The notes under the pieces are model-generated. The model ran no database searches. It was not told the DNA's origin and was given only the letters and a program-made list of their open reading frames with translations. A program made the translations under genes and the position numbers. From Klebsiella grimontii (GTDB lineage Bacteria > Pseudomonadota > Gammaproteobacteria > Enterobacterales > Enterobacteriaceae), in assembly GCF_900200035.1 (NCBI RefSeq), contig NZ_FZTC01000020.1:62001-126000 (forward strand): a DNA stretch of 64,000 bases, in the 5' to 3' direction. Positions 26,279 to 36,141 of this stretch are shown here, piece by piece. The number at the start of each line of letters is the position of its first letter. Positions within the stretch are counted from its first letter, which is position 1.

Positions 26279-27711
26279 GATTCATCATCCTCCATCACCC
26301 AGGTATCCTTGGTGCCGCCGCCCTGCGACGAGTTCACCACCAGCGAGCCTTCGGTTAGCGCCACCCGGGTCAGGCCGCCGGGAACCAGGCGGATCTCCTG
26401 GCCGGAGAGCACGAAGGGACGTAAATCGATATGGCGCGGCGCTAGCCCCTCGTCAATAAAGGTTGGGCAGGTCGACAGCGCCAGGGTGTCCTGGGCGATA
26501 TAGTTGGCCGGATTCGCCAGCAGGCGCTGGCGGAACGCTTCGCGCTCCTCTTTAGTCGAGCGCGGACCGACCAGCATGCCGTAGCCGCCCGCGCCGTGAA
26601 CCTCCTTCACCACCATCAGTTCAAGATTGCTCAGCACGTAGCTGAGATCCTCCGCTTTACGGCACTGCCAGGTGGGGATATTACTCAGGATCGGCTGCTC
26701 GCCCAGATAGAAGCGGATCATCTCCGGCACGAAGGGGTAGATCGATTTATCGTCGGCGACGCCGGTGCCGATGGCGTTCGCCAGCACCACGCCCCCGGCG
26801 CGATACACCGACAGCAGCCCCGGAACGCCCAGCATCGAGTCGGCGTGGAAGGCCAGCGGGTCAAGATACGCGTCGTCGATACGCCGGTAAATGACGTCCA
26901 CCCGCCGCGGCCCCTCGGTGGTACGCATGTACACCGCCCCGGTTTTAATAAACAGATCCGCGCTTTCCACCAGCTCAACGCCCATCTGCTGGGCCAAAAA
27001 GCTGTGTTCAAAATAGGCGCTGTTAAACCGTCCGGGCGTCATCACCACCACGCACGGATCGTCCACCAGCGAGCTTTCACGCAGCGTTTGCAGCAGATAG
27101 CTGGGGTAGCGTTCGACCGGCGCAATGTGGTGCTGTTCGAACATTTCAGGATACAGCCGCATCATCATTTTGCGGTTTTCCAGCATATAAGAGACGCCGG
27201 AAGGCGTGCGCAGATTATCCTCCAGCACGTAATACTGGCCGTCGCTGTTGCGCACCATATCGACCCCGGTGATATGGGCATAGGTGTTATTGGGTAAATT
27301 TATCCCCTGCATACAGGGCTGATACTGTTCGTTCGCCAGCACCTGCTCGGCCGGGATCAGCCCGGCGCGGAGGATGTTTTGATCGTGGTAAATATCGTAA
27401 AGGAAAGCGTTGAGCGCTTTCACCCGCTGGCGGATGCCGCGGTCAATCCGCTGCCACTCGCCGGCGGGAATAATGCGCGGCACGCTGTCAAATGGGATCA
27501 GTCGTTCGGTGCCCTCATCCTCACCGTAAACGTTAAAGGTGATGCCGATACGGTGAAAGAGCAGCTCCGCCTGCGCTTTTTTCTGCCGGATAGAGAATTG
27601 ATCGGTACTGCGAAACCATTGCCACCAGGCGTTATAGTGCTGACGCTGCTCTCCCTGTGCGGTAAGCATCTCATCATAATAATGCCCGTCAGGAAGCGTT
27701 ATTTTTATCAT
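26272..27711 (-). CDS. Circularly permuted ATP-grasp enzyme of the Anbu operon
   Basis: A 479-residue predicted carboxylate-amine ligase. Permuted ATP-grasp motifs are EDNLRTPSG (164-172), KEVHGAGGYGM (369-379) and NSSQGGGTKDTWV (460-472), with DLRPFVLSG (429-437) between. All look intact. The family is predicted to form peptide or amide bonds with ATP. The start has GGAGGAGA upstream with good spacing. It is the first gene of a four-gene unit in which neighbouring reading frames touch or overlap except for an 18-bp gap before Anbu. Confidence 0.92.
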   Translation of the reverse strand: MIKITLPDGHYYDEMLTAQGEQRQHYNAWWQWFRSTDQFSIRQKKAQAELLFHRIGITFNVYGEDEGTERLIPFDSVPRIIPAGEWQRIDRGIRQRVKALNAFLYDIYHDQNILRAGLIPAEQVLANEQYQPCMQGINLPNNTYAHITGVDMVRNSDGQYYVLEDNLRTPSGVSYMLENRKMMMRLYPEMFEQHHIAPVERYPSYLLQTLRESSLVDDPCVVVMTPGRFNSAYFEHSFLAQQMGVELVESADLFIKTGAVYMRTTEGPRRVDVIYRRIDDAYLDPLAFHADSMLGVPGLLSVYRAGGVVLANAIGTGVADDKSIYPFVPEMIRFYLGEQPILSNIPTWQCRKAEDLSYVLSNLELMVVKEVHGAGGYGMLVGPRSTKEEREAFRQRLLANPANYIAQDTLALSTCPTFIDEGLAPRHIDLRPFVLSGQEIRLVPGGLTRVALTEGSLVVNSSQGGGTKDTWVMEDDESC

Positions 27712-28005
27712 GGCCGTCTCCTCCGGTTGTACTCACTTTGAGGTAATCCCGGTAAGAGATAAGCATTAATTATGCCAGGTAGCGCAGCGCGGCTGCTGGG
27801 GGTAACGTTATCGCGCCGCCGCGCCCAATTGAATAAAAAACAACCAGACGCTTTGCTTATTTATGGTTTGTTGGACGCCCGAAATGCACCAATATGGGGC
27901 GTCCGTTTCCGCTTTGCCGCCTGCGCCCGTCCCACATCGCCGAGGGTACCCAACCCGTCGGGCCATTCGGTAAAAGGCGCTCCTCTGGCCAAACATCAGC
28001 AGCGG
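27712..28005. other. Intergenic region between the Anbu and glucosidase operons
   Basis: About 290 bp holding the Anbu operon promoter (minus strand) and the 3' flank of the glucosidase gene. An inverted repeat GGACGCCC (27873-27880) with GGGCGTCC (27897-27904) is present, but without a T-run on either strand it is not a typical terminator. No convincing gene is seen. Confidence 0.5.
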
Positions 28006-30786
28006 TCAGTCGTTAACGTGCCTTAGCTCCAGCCAGTCCACCACCAGACCCGGTTTGATAAAATCAAAGCCCACCCGATATTTCCCCGGCTGCAGCTCGA
28101 TCCGGCACAGCTTCTGCACGCTCTCCCGGCCAAGAGTGCCGTTGGTCTGGATGGTCGCCACGAACTGGTCATTGAGCAGCAGATTGCAGGCGGTTTGCGC
28201 CAGCGGCGCGCCGTTGGCGTGTACATTGACCAGAACATCGTAGCGCGCGGCCTGCTCAACGCTCAGCACCAGCTCCTCGTCGCAGCGCAGACGCGATTGC
28301 TCGGCGATTTTTATCGCTCCCTCGCAGTCCGCGGCGCAGCCCGGTTCCGCCGCCAGACGGACGATATCCGCCCGCGGTTTCTCCCCGCGCTTAAACACCT
28401 GGGTCTGCAGCATAAAATGGAGGATGTTTGCCGCGCTACGCTGCAGTTCGCCGAGCGTCAGTTCACCTTTCGCCAGCGCCGCAAGGGTATTATCCCCGGC
28501 CGCGTTAATCTCCGCGCCGTTATTGTTGACCACCATATAGAGATCGTTCTGCGCGCGGATCATCGCCGCGGTGTTGTGGGTGCTCGCCGCGCCGCCATCG
28601 ATGGGGTCGTTCATCGTAGCCCACCAGTCGGTCATGACGATCCCGCGAAAGCCCCACTCCTCGCGCAGTACGGTGGTGGTGAGATCGTAGTTGGATGCGG
28701 CATGGTAGCCGTTGAGCGGGTTATAGGCGGTCATCACCGCGCTGGCGCCGCCGGTTTTCACCGCGTATTCGAAACCTTTCAGATAGATTTCGCGCAGCGC
28801 GCGCTCCGACACCACCGAGTCCGCCCTGGCTCTGGCGAATTCCTGATTATTACAGGCGAAGTGCTTGAGGGTCGCTATCCCGCCGCCGCTGCGAATGCCG
28901 CGAACCACCGCCGCCGCCATCATTCCGGTAAGCAGCGGGTCTTCGGAAAAGTATTCGAAATTACGCCCGTTGAGCGGATGGCGCTGGATGTTCATCCCCG
29001 GCCCCAGCAGCAGGTCAATACCGTTGCGCAGCAGCTCTTTTCCCTCCATCACGTATAAGCGCTCAACGAGGATCGGATCCCAACTGGAGGCCAGCAGCGT
29101 CCCGCTGGGGAGCAGTGTGGCCTTCGCGCCGTTATCCATACGGATGCCGGAAGGCCCATCGGCGGTGGATGCCAGCGGGATCCCTTTTTCCAGCAGGCTA
29201 TCGGCCACTCCGCCAAAGGCCGACGCGACGCCGGGGGTGACTTTATGGCTGCACATGCCTTCTCCGCGCGCCAGGCAGGCCAGCTCCTCCACCGACAACT
29301 GGGCAATAAAGGCGTTCATCGTGGCGCGCCCTTCAGCAACGTCGCTGAGAGTAAGCCCCTGGTTGCCGGTGAGGGTAATCGTCTCCGGCAGGCGCGCCTC
29401 AATCCTCGAGCGCAGATTAATCTCCCGGCGCGGCACGTCTTCCCATTCGATCTGATAGCGGCCATCGTCGCCGTCGGCAACCGGTTTAATACGGACAAAA
29501 GGCACCGTCGGGGCCAGTACCTGCTGGTGACGGGACAGGACCCGCAGCGTCTTCTGCGAATACCCCGCCTCTCCGTCAACCGGTAACGGCTGCAGATCGC
29601 GTACGCTGTTGCCGATCAGCACGCGGTAAAGACCGGGTTCCATCACGTAGCAATGCGGGTGACCTGTCGCCCCGCTATCGTCCAAAGACGCAAAACGCTC
29701 CAGCGGGATCGATAGCGTTAAGGTTTCGCTTTCACCCGGCCGCAGCAGGTGGGTTTTAGCGAAGGCCATCAGCGCCCGGGCCGGTTTGCCGAGCGATCCC
29801 TGCGGTGCCTGGAGGTAGATTTGCACCACTTCTTTGCCGGCAAAGCGGTCGCCGCGGTTAGTCACGGTAACGGTCGCCTTGATCCGATCGCCGAAGGCCT
29901 GCGCCCGCGCCGATGACAGGGTGAAGCGGGTGTATGAGAGACCAAACCCGAAAGGAAACTGCAGGCGCTGGGGACAAAAGGTTTCGAAGTAGCGATAGCC
30001 GACGTAAATATCTTCCTGATAAAGGTTTTGCGCTTGTGCTCCCCAGCAGGGCGATGCCGGATGGTCATCCAGAGAGGCGACGATGCTGCCTACCAGCTTA
30101 CCGGAGGGCGTTACATCGCCGTACAGCAGCGACGCAGCCGCCCGGGCGCCGTCGGCGCCCCCGTGCCAGACGTACAGCAGCGCACGAACGCGTTTACGCA
30201 GCAGAGGATCGTCAGCCCATGAGAGATCGATAAGCCCGGCGGTATTCAGCACCACCGCCACGTCATCAAACTCGCGGCAGACCTGGCGCAGCAGAGTTAT
30301 CTCGTCGGCGGTTAGCCGATAGCCGCCTTCTACATCGCCGTTGTCCTGGTCCTCCCCCGCGGTACGGCCAAGCACAATCACCGCCAGGCTGGAGACGGCG
30401 CGCGCCTGGCGAATCTGCTGGTCGCTAAGCGGCATCTCGTGCTGATGCCAGGGCTCGGCGGCCCAGGCTCCTCCGCCGTTGTCAAAGGGATGCTGCGCAA
30501 TCCAGCGTTCATAGAGCCCGGCCAGTTGCTCATTCAGCCTCTCCCCGTTTCGCGCGCGCATCGCCTGCAGCAAGGTTGTCCGGCTCACCACGTTAACCGC
30601 CCCGCCTGACCCGGTGCCGCTGCAATAGTAGTCAATCTGCGTACGGCCAAACAACGAAACCGGCTGCCCGGGATCGAGCGGCAGCATTTGGCGATCGTTT
30701 CTCAGCAGCACCGCGCCTTCGGCGGCAGCGGCGGCGGCAAATTCGGCAAACCCTTCCAGCGGGGTCCCCGCTTTACTGTCAAACAT
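28006..30786 (-). CDS. GH3 beta-glucosidase with permuted domain order
   Basis: A 926-residue glycoside hydrolase family 3 enzyme. The order is inverted: the alpha/beta sandwich domain comes first (about 1-300, GRTAGEDQDNGDVEGGY, FPFGFGLSYT), then a fibronectin-III-like domain (about 310-420), then the TIM barrel (about 490-800) with DGPSGIRM, NFEYFSEDPLLTG, LKHFACNNQE and the nucleophile Asp720 in MTDWWA. A further beta-rich C-terminal domain (about 820-926) ends the chain. Inverted GH3 enzymes are known from ruminal bacteria. With no signal peptide it acts in the cytoplasm on imported glucosides. It is the last gene of the transporter-porin-glucosidase operon. Confidence 0.92.
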   Translation of the reverse strand: MFDSKAGTPLEGFAEFAAAAAAEGAVLLRNDRQMLPLDPGQPVSLFGRTQIDYYCSGTGSGGAVNVVSRTTLLQAMRARNGERLNEQLAGLYERWIAQHPFDNGGGAWAAEPWHQHEMPLSDQQIRQARAVSSLAVIVLGRTAGEDQDNGDVEGGYRLTADEITLLRQVCREFDDVAVVLNTAGLIDLSWADDPLLRKRVRALLYVWHGGADGARAAASLLYGDVTPSGKLVGSIVASLDDHPASPCWGAQAQNLYQEDIYVGYRYFETFCPQRLQFPFGFGLSYTRFTLSSARAQAFGDRIKATVTVTNRGDRFAGKEVVQIYLQAPQGSLGKPARALMAFAKTHLLRPGESETLTLSIPLERFASLDDSGATGHPHCYVMEPGLYRVLIGNSVRDLQPLPVDGEAGYSQKTLRVLSRHQQVLAPTVPFVRIKPVADGDDGRYQIEWEDVPRREINLRSRIEARLPETITLTGNQGLTLSDVAEGRATMNAFIAQLSVEELACLARGEGMCSHKVTPGVASAFGGVADSLLEKGIPLASTADGPSGIRMDNGAKATLLPSGTLLASSWDPILVERLYVMEGKELLRNGIDLLLGPGMNIQRHPLNGRNFEYFSEDPLLTGMMAAAVVRGIRSGGGIATLKHFACNNQEFARARADSVVSERALREIYLKGFEYAVKTGGASAVMTAYNPLNGYHAASNYDLTTTVLREEWGFRGIVMTDWWATMNDPIDGGAASTHNTAAMIRAQNDLYMVVNNNGAEINAAGDNTLAALAKGELTLGELQRSAANILHFMLQTQVFKRGEKPRADIVRLAAEPGCAADCEGAIKIAEQSRLRCDEELVLSVEQAARYDVLVNVHANGAPLAQTACNLLLNDQFVATIQTNGTLGRESVQKLCRIELQPGKYRVGFDFIKPGLVVDWLELRHVND

Positions 30787-30807
30787 GGCGTTGTCCTGTT
30801 AACTCAT

Positions 30808-30862
30808 GCCTCCGCGGGAGGCTTAATCACATAATGAACAGAGCCCGCACGATGCGGGCTCT
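30808..30862 (-). promoter_or_regulatory. Two intercistronic hairpins between porin and glucosidase genes
   Basis: Hairpin GCCTCC-GCG-GGAGGC (30808-30822) and a longer one AGAGCCCGC-ACGAT-GCGGGCTCT (30840-30862) follow the porin stop on the minus strand. Neither has a full T-run. They may partly terminate transcription or protect the porin mRNA, so that porin is made in excess over the enzyme. Confidence 0.55.
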
Positions 30863-30869
30863 GCATTGA

Positions 30870-32261
30870 TCAGAAGAAATATTTGAAGCGTAGACGACCG
30901 CCATAGCGGGAGTCTTCCTGGCCGTCGCCGCTGGTCGGGTTGGATTCAATCCACGAGGCGTAGGCGCCAAGATAGATATTGAAGTTCTTCATATTCATGA
31001 CGTTCGGGAACAGGTAAGACGCATGAATCGTGTGGATATCGTATTTGCCCGGATCGGCAATCCAGCAGCTATCGTCGCAGTTAGCGACAAAATTAGCAGT
31101 GTTAAAGCGGTCGATCTTGTTATGCGCGTAAATATAGCCAAGCTCGAAGCCGCGCCACAGGGAGTTCACCCCCGCGGTGAAGTCGGTTTCATCCTCGGCG
31201 TCCATCCAGGCGAGGTTAAGATTGGTCACCACGCCATCCAGCGGATCGGTTTTTTGCCCGTTCCACGTCATCGTATAGCCATAGCCGGTACGGCTGGACT
31301 GATCGACCCAGTGCCCTTTCGCATCGTGATAGCCATAGGCGTTATTGACCACGTTGCTTTCCATCGCGATGGCAGTGGAGAAGCGCCCGCTGTTCCACGC
31401 GACGACCGGGCGCAAATAGGCCACATTTTTCTCATTTTCCAGGTCAGTCCCGTGATACTGCTTATCCTGGAACAGCGTGCTGCCGTCTTCCAGCAGGGTA
31501 TTGAGTTCGAAATACCAGTTATCAAAGGTTTTGCTGACCAGGAAGTTGCCGCCGCTGCTGCTACGGCCGCGCCCTTCCTTCATCATGTAGATATAGCCGT
31601 AGCCGTCGCTGTAAAGATCGTTGGCGGTGTTGCCGGAGTATTCCACGAACGTATCCTGGTTCAGCGGGAACATATCGTAAGCCTCAAAGCGCCCAACCTT
31701 CACCTTCCAGTCTTTTTCCTGACCAAAGAAGAACACCGCATCATCAAGGTTCATTTTGCCGTTCAGGTCCGCCAGCGGCTGGACGGAAAAACCGGCGAAA
31801 TTGCCGTTATCCATTTTGCGCATGCCGTCAAAACCTAACAGCAGTCGGCCGTTAATATCCCAGCGTTCGTTATTGCCCGGCGCCCAGTCTTTATTCGCCG
31901 TGGTTTTTACCGAGGTCAGGCTGCCGCTGCTGCTGGCGCCGTCCATGTTGAATTCGACATCGCCATAAAACTTGATATCGCCGTAGCCGGAGAGCGTCAG
32001 TTTCGTCGGCTCAGCACCCGGTGCGACAGGCTCCGCGGACTGCACCTTCACCGTTGGCGCGCTTTTCGCCGCGACGGCCTGCTGCCGGGTTAACGTCTGG
32101 ATCTTCGCTTCCGCATCGGCCGCCCGTTGCTCAGCGTTCATTAAACGCTGTTCCAGCTGGGCTAACCGTTTTTCAATATCCGCAGATTGATTATTTGTCG
32201 CGGCCAAAAGACCAGAGGAGAATACGCCACTAATAACCAGAGCTATATATTTCACTTTCAT
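30870..32261 (-). CDS. Outer-membrane carbohydrate porin (LamB/ScrY/RafY type)
   Basis: A 463-residue sugar-specific porin. A signal peptide (cut near GLLAA) is followed by a periplasmic coiled coil of about 40 residues (ADIEKRLAQLEQRLMNAEQR) as in ScrY, then a beta-barrel rich in alternating aromatics starting SGYGDIKFYGDVEFNMDG. The chain ends in FKYFF with the terminal Phe required for barrel assembly. It lies between the GPH transporter and glucosidase genes and should carry beta-glucosides across the outer membrane. Confidence 0.9.
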   Translation of the reverse strand: MKVKYIALVISGVFSSGLLAATNNQSADIEKRLAQLEQRLMNAEQRAADAEAKIQTLTRQQAVAAKSAPTVKVQSAEPVAPGAEPTKLTLSGYGDIKFYGDVEFNMDGASSSGSLTSVKTTANKDWAPGNNERWDINGRLLLGFDGMRKMDNGNFAGFSVQPLADLNGKMNLDDAVFFFGQEKDWKVKVGRFEAYDMFPLNQDTFVEYSGNTANDLYSDGYGYIYMMKEGRGRSSSGGNFLVSKTFDNWYFELNTLLEDGSTLFQDKQYHGTDLENEKNVAYLRPVVAWNSGRFSTAIAMESNVVNNAYGYHDAKGHWVDQSSRTGYGYTMTWNGQKTDPLDGVVTNLNLAWMDAEDETDFTAGVNSLWRGFELGYIYAHNKIDRFNTANFVANCDDSCWIADPGKYDIHTIHASYLFPNVMNMKNFNIYLGAYASWIESNPTSGDGQEDSRYGGRLRFKYFF

Positions 32262-32363
32262 TATTAACGTCCCTAATTACATTATTATTTGTTTCATCCA
32301 GGTTTTCACCGGGGCTATTCAGGGAAATAACCTGCATAGCCCTTTTAATACAGCGTTGAATTA

Positions 32364-33722
32364 TCAGGATTCGGCGAAGGTTCCGTGGTTCAAGTCATCG
32401 ACGATGCCGTTCATTCTATTTTCTGTTAAGCCATAAAATTTAATAGAGATAGCGGTAAGAACATAAAAAATGGAAGGAACTAACGTGAACAGCAGCACCA
32501 CGCCCTGGACGGCTGAAGCCGGCTGCACCGCGGTGTTAGCGGCGTAATGGTAATAGGCCAGCACCCAGCCAAGAATCGCCCCGCCGACCGCCACGCCCAG
32601 CTTAATGACAAAGATATTTGCCGCGACGTTCATACCGGTTATACGCCGCTGGGTTTTCCATTCGCCATAGTTATTGACGTCGGTAATCATCGACCACTGC
32701 AGCGCGCCGTTGCCGCCCTGAATGATGGAAATCAGAATATGCACGCCGAGTACCGCAATCCAGTATTGCACCGGCAGCATAAAGCATACGACGCCCAGCG
32801 CAGCGGTGAGCAGATTAATCCAGAACGAAAATCTGACCTTACAGAAACGGGTGCCGAATGGTTTGGCCAGCACCGACCCCAGCATTGAGGCAAACATGCC
32901 GCCGAGCATGAATATCGTAATAACGTCCGAGCCTTTATTCAGCACGTTATTCACGTAATACACCACCGCACCGCCGCGAATAACCACGGCAACCAGCATC
33001 ATAAAGTTGTAAACGGAAAGAATACGCCACTGATCGTTACGAAAAAGAATTTTCACATCGCGAGCGATATTCAGGTTCTCTTCTTTGATCGGCTGCACGC
33101 GTTCTTTGGTGGTGGCAAAACAGATAACAAACATCAGGCAGCCAATCACGCCGAATAACGCCATGGAGACCTGAATACCGGTAGCGCGGTCGCCAGGATA
33201 GAGAAAATCAGCCAGCGGCAAAATAAACGCGGTACCGAGCGCGCCGCCAATCGGAGTGATGGCAAAACGCCAGGATTGCAGGGAGAGGCTCTCGCGCGGA
33301 TCGGAGGTCAGGGCCGCCCCCAGCGAGCAATAAGGAATATTAATCGCCGTATACATCAACGTCATGAATATATAAGCCGCAACGGCGTAGACAATTTTCC
33401 CCGAGTCGGAAAAGGACGGAATGGAATACACCAGCACGCAGCTCACCGCAAAGGGCACGCAGATCGCCAGCAGCCACGGACGGAAGCGTCCCCAGCGGGT
33501 AGAGGTGGCATCAGCAATCGCCCCCATGATCGGATCGGTAATCGCATCCAGCAGACGAACCAGCAAAAACATCGTCCCCATCACGGCGGGCGGCAGGCCA
33601 TAAATATCGGTATAAAAGTAAGCGAGGATTGCCACGGACGAGTCAAACACGATGTGACTTGCCGCGTCCCCGAGGCTATAGCCTACTTTTTCTCTGACTG
33701 AAATTTTGTCGCCAGCGGACAT
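32364..33722 (-). CDS. GPH-family glycoside:cation symporter
   Basis: A 452-residue, 12-helix cation-coupled sugar importer of the MelB/XylP/YicJ type. The family features are KVGYSLGDAASH at the start, the helix 2 region DAITDPIMGAIAD whose acidic residues bind the cation, and RWGRFRPWLL. ATG 33722 is chosen because AAAGGAG lies six bases upstream; a start 16 codons earlier would cover the operator. It is the first gene of the beta-glucoside operon. Confidence 0.9.
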   Translation of the reverse strand: MSAGDKISVREKVGYSLGDAASHIVFDSSVAILAYFYTDIYGLPPAVMGTMFLLVRLLDAITDPIMGAIADATSTRWGRFRPWLLAICVPFAVSCVLVYSIPSFSDSGKIVYAVAAYIFMTLMYTAINIPYCSLGAALTSDPRESLSLQSWRFAITPIGGALGTAFILPLADFLYPGDRATGIQVSMALFGVIGCLMFVICFATTKERVQPIKEENLNIARDVKILFRNDQWRILSVYNFMMLVAVVIRGGAVVYYVNNVLNKGSDVITIFMLGGMFASMLGSVLAKPFGTRFCKVRFSFWINLLTAALGVVCFMLPVQYWIAVLGVHILISIIQGGNGALQWSMITDVNNYGEWKTQRRITGMNVAANIFVIKLGVAVGGAILGWVLAYYHYAANTAVQPASAVQGVVLLFTLVPSIFYVLTAISIKFYGLTENRMNGIVDDLNHGTFAES

Positions 33723-33743
33723 ACACCACTCCTTTATGCAAAA

Positions 33744-33757
33744 TGAAACCGGTTTCG
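33744..33757. promoter_or_regulatory. LacI-family operator resembling the AscG box
   Basis: TGAAACCGGTTTCG has a perfect palindromic core GAAACCGGTTTC (33745-33756) with the central CG step of LacI-family operators. From memory, the E. coli AscG box is TGAAACCGGTTTCA, so 13 of 14 bases agree. It lies 21 bases before the transporter start. No LacI-type gene is in the window, so the repressor would be encoded elsewhere. Confidence 0.65.
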
Positions 33758-34238
33758 GTAATGTCTGCATTTTTTACTTATCCGCTATGCTGGCGCCATT
33801 ATGTTTTTTTATTAATTATTTATGTTTTTTAATTTATGTGATCCTGTCAGCTTTCAGCCGTATTAATCCGAGACTTTTTGCATGACAGATCACAGCTTTT
33901 AATCCTTTGCGTATTTTTTAATACGCGATAAGCGAAAACAGCACCCGCATATATAAATAGCAGCTAGTTTTCAATTTTCTTACCTGAGGCTCGTACGGCG
34001 TTTTTAATTTATACGAAAACATTCACACTAAAAATATAAATAGCCTGGTTTTATATAATTAAGATTATAATATTGTACTGTTCAGGAGATGGCCGGCCGG
34101 GGGTCTTCTGAGGCAGGTAATTTCTCTGTTTTGCTGCAAAATGTTAGCTTCGACACGCGCAGCGGCGGATATTCGTCTAAGGTTTTCTGATGGCCGAATG
34201 CAGTGGCACATAGTCTGCAATGATAAGGAGAACAACCT
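33758..34238. other. AT-rich divergent promoter region, glucoside operon and treA
   Basis: About 480 bp of AT-rich DNA. Two CRP half-site candidates are visible: TGTGA at 33837-33841, and TGCAT-GACAGA-TCACA at 33879-33894 with a good right half. Neither is a full match. A treA Shine-Dalgarno AAGGAG lies at its right end. No protein gene is supported. Confidence 0.45.
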
Positions 34239-35987
34239 ATGACGAGTCCCGTTTCCCGTCGCCCCGCCACCCTGCCCTATGCTCTTCGTCTCGCGCTCGG
34301 GGGCGCGTTTGTCGCCCTGGCGACGCTGACGGCTCAGGCTGAAGAAACCCTCCCAATCCCGCAATCACCCGATATTCTGCTCGGTCCGCTATTTAACGAT
34401 GTGCAAAGCGCAAAGCTTTTTTCCGACCAGAAAACGTTTGCCGACGCCATCCCGAACGGCGACCCGCTGATGATCCTGGCCGATTATCGTATGCAGAAAA
34501 GTCAGACCAGTTTTGATTTGCGGCACTTCGTCGAGCTCAACTTTACCCTGCCTCGCGAAAACGACCAGTACGTTCCGCCAAAAGGACAAACGCTGCGCCA
34601 GCATATCAACGGTTTATGGCCGGTGCTGACCCGCAGCACCGTCGAGGTGGAAAAGTGGGATTCACTGTTGCCGCTGCCAAAACCCTACGTGGTGCCCGGC
34701 GGACGCTTTCGTGAAGTCTATTACTGGGATAGCTACTTCACAATGCTAGGACTCGCGGAGAGCGGCCACTGGGATAAAATTGAAGATATGGTGACCAACT
34801 TTGCCGCAGAAATCGACGCCTGGGGGCATATTCCCAACGGCAACCGCACCTACTATCTGAGCCGCTCGCAGCCGCCGTTCTTCCCGTTTATGGTCGAACT
34901 GCTGGCCACGCACGATGGCGATGAGGCGCTCAAAAAATGGCTGCCGCAGATGGAGAAAGAGTACCAGTACTGGATGGATGGCGCCGAAGCGCTTGAGCCC
35001 GGCGGCGCCAGTAAGCGCGTGGTGCGTATGGCCGATGGCTCGCTGCTGAACCGCTACTGGGACGATAACGACACGCCGCGTCCGGAATCCTGGCTGGACG
35101 ATGTCACCACCGCCAAAAACAATCCCAACCGCCCGGCCACTGAAATCTACCGCGATCTGCGCTCCGCCGCGGCATCCGGCTGGGACTTCAGCTCCCGCTG
35201 GATGGATAACCCGCAGCAGCTCGGCACCATCCGCACCACCTCGATTGTTCCGGTCGACCTCAACTCGCTGATGTTCCACATGGAAAAAGCCATCGCCCGC
35301 GCCAGTAAAGCCGCTGGCGATAGCGCGAAAGCCGCGCAGTATGACGCGTTGGCCAACGCCCGACAGAAAGCGCTGGAGAAATACCTGTGGAACGATAAAG
35401 AGGGCTGGTACGCCGATTACGATCTGAAAAGTCATAAGGTGCGCAATCAGCTGACCGCCGCGGCGCTGTTCCCGCTGTACGTCAACGCCGCCTCCAGCGA
35501 GCGCGCCGCTAAAGTCGCCGCCGCGACCGAAGCGCGCCTGCTCAAACCGGGGGGCCTGACCACCACGACCGTCAATAGCGGCCAGCAGTGGGATGCGCCA
35601 AACGGCTGGGCGCCGCTGCAGTGGGTCGCCGCGGAAGGCCTGCAAAAATATGGTCAACAGAAAATAGCGATGGAGGTGAGCTGGCGTTTCCTCAGCAATG
35701 TTCAGCATACCTACAACAGCGAACAGAAGCTGGTGGAAAAATATGACGTCAGCTCGACGGGAACCGGTGGCGGCGGCGGCGAGTATCCGTTACAGGACGG
35801 ATTTGGCTGGACTAACGGGGTCACCCTGAAGATGCTGGACCTGGTGTGTCCGAAAGAGAAACCCTGTGATTCGGTTCCGGCCACCCGCCCGGCGGCGAAT
35901 GACGATACCAGTAAGGCGACAGATAACGCGGCTCAACCCGCGGCCAATAATTCTATTGCGCCAGGGGATAAAAAAGTCGCGCAGTAA
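34239..35987 (+). CDS. treA: Periplasmic trehalase
   Basis: Splits trehalose to two glucose molecules in the periplasm (GH37). A signal peptide ends near AQAEE (about residue 36). Family signatures [15 protein letters not shown] and [13 protein letters not shown] are present, as is the glycine-rich [21 protein letters not shown]. At 582 residues it is slightly longer than the E. coli enzyme (565), with extra Ala/Asn/Asp-rich sequence at the C-terminus ([20 protein letters not shown]). AAGGAG lies eight bases before the ATG. Confidence 0.96.
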   Translation: MTSPVSRRPATLPYALRLALGGAFVALATLTAQAEETLPIPQSPDILLGPLFNDVQSAKLFSDQKTFADAIPNGDPLMILADYRMQKSQTSFDLRHFVELNFTLPRENDQYVPPKGQTLRQHINGLWPVLTRSTVEVEKWDSLLPLPKPYVVPGGRFREVYYWDSYFTMLGLAESGHWDKIEDMVTNFAAEIDAWGHIPNGNRTYYLSRSQPPFFPFMVELLATHDGDEALKKWLPQMEKEYQYWMDGAEALEPGGASKRVVRMADGSLLNRYWDDNDTPRPESWLDDVTTAKNNPNRPATEIYRDLRSAAASGWDFSSRWMDNPQQLGTIRTTSIVPVDLNSLMFHMEKAIARASKAAGDSAKAAQYDALANARQKALEKYLWNDKEGWYADYDLKSHKVRNQLTAAALFPLYVNAASSERAAKVAAATEARLLKPGGLTTTTVNSGQQWDAPNGWAPLQWVAAEGLQKYGQQKIAMEVSWRFLSNVQHTYNSEQKLVEKYDVSSTGTGGGGGEYPLQDGFGWTNGVTLKMLDLVCPKEKPCDSVPATRPAANDDTSKATDNAAQPAANNSIAPGDKKVAQ

Positions 35988-35993
35988 ACCTTC

Positions 35994-36020
35994 GCGCGGC
36001 GGGTCTCCGCCGCGCATCTA
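35994..36020 (+). terminator. Probable treA terminator
   Basis: Nine-bp stem GCGCGGCGG (35994-36002) with CCGCCGCGC (36007-36015), loop GTCT, followed by ATCTATTTTC. The T-tract is interrupted. Confidence 0.6.
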
Positions 36021-36141
36021 TTTTCTCCATATGGTTATATTTTTACGCTTATCTTGAGTCGGCTAATTAAAAATACTACTCTGGCACTCGGGAAGACCTC
36101 TCCCGGGAAACGCCTGTTATGACTGGCACAAGGAATAAAAA

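Noticed and set aside
27873-27904. Terminator for the glucosidase operon
   Set aside because: The inverted repeat has a 16-base loop and no T-run on the minus strand.
34746-35708. Minus-strand ORF of 320 codons
   Set aside because: Antisense to treA; no motifs and no start signal.
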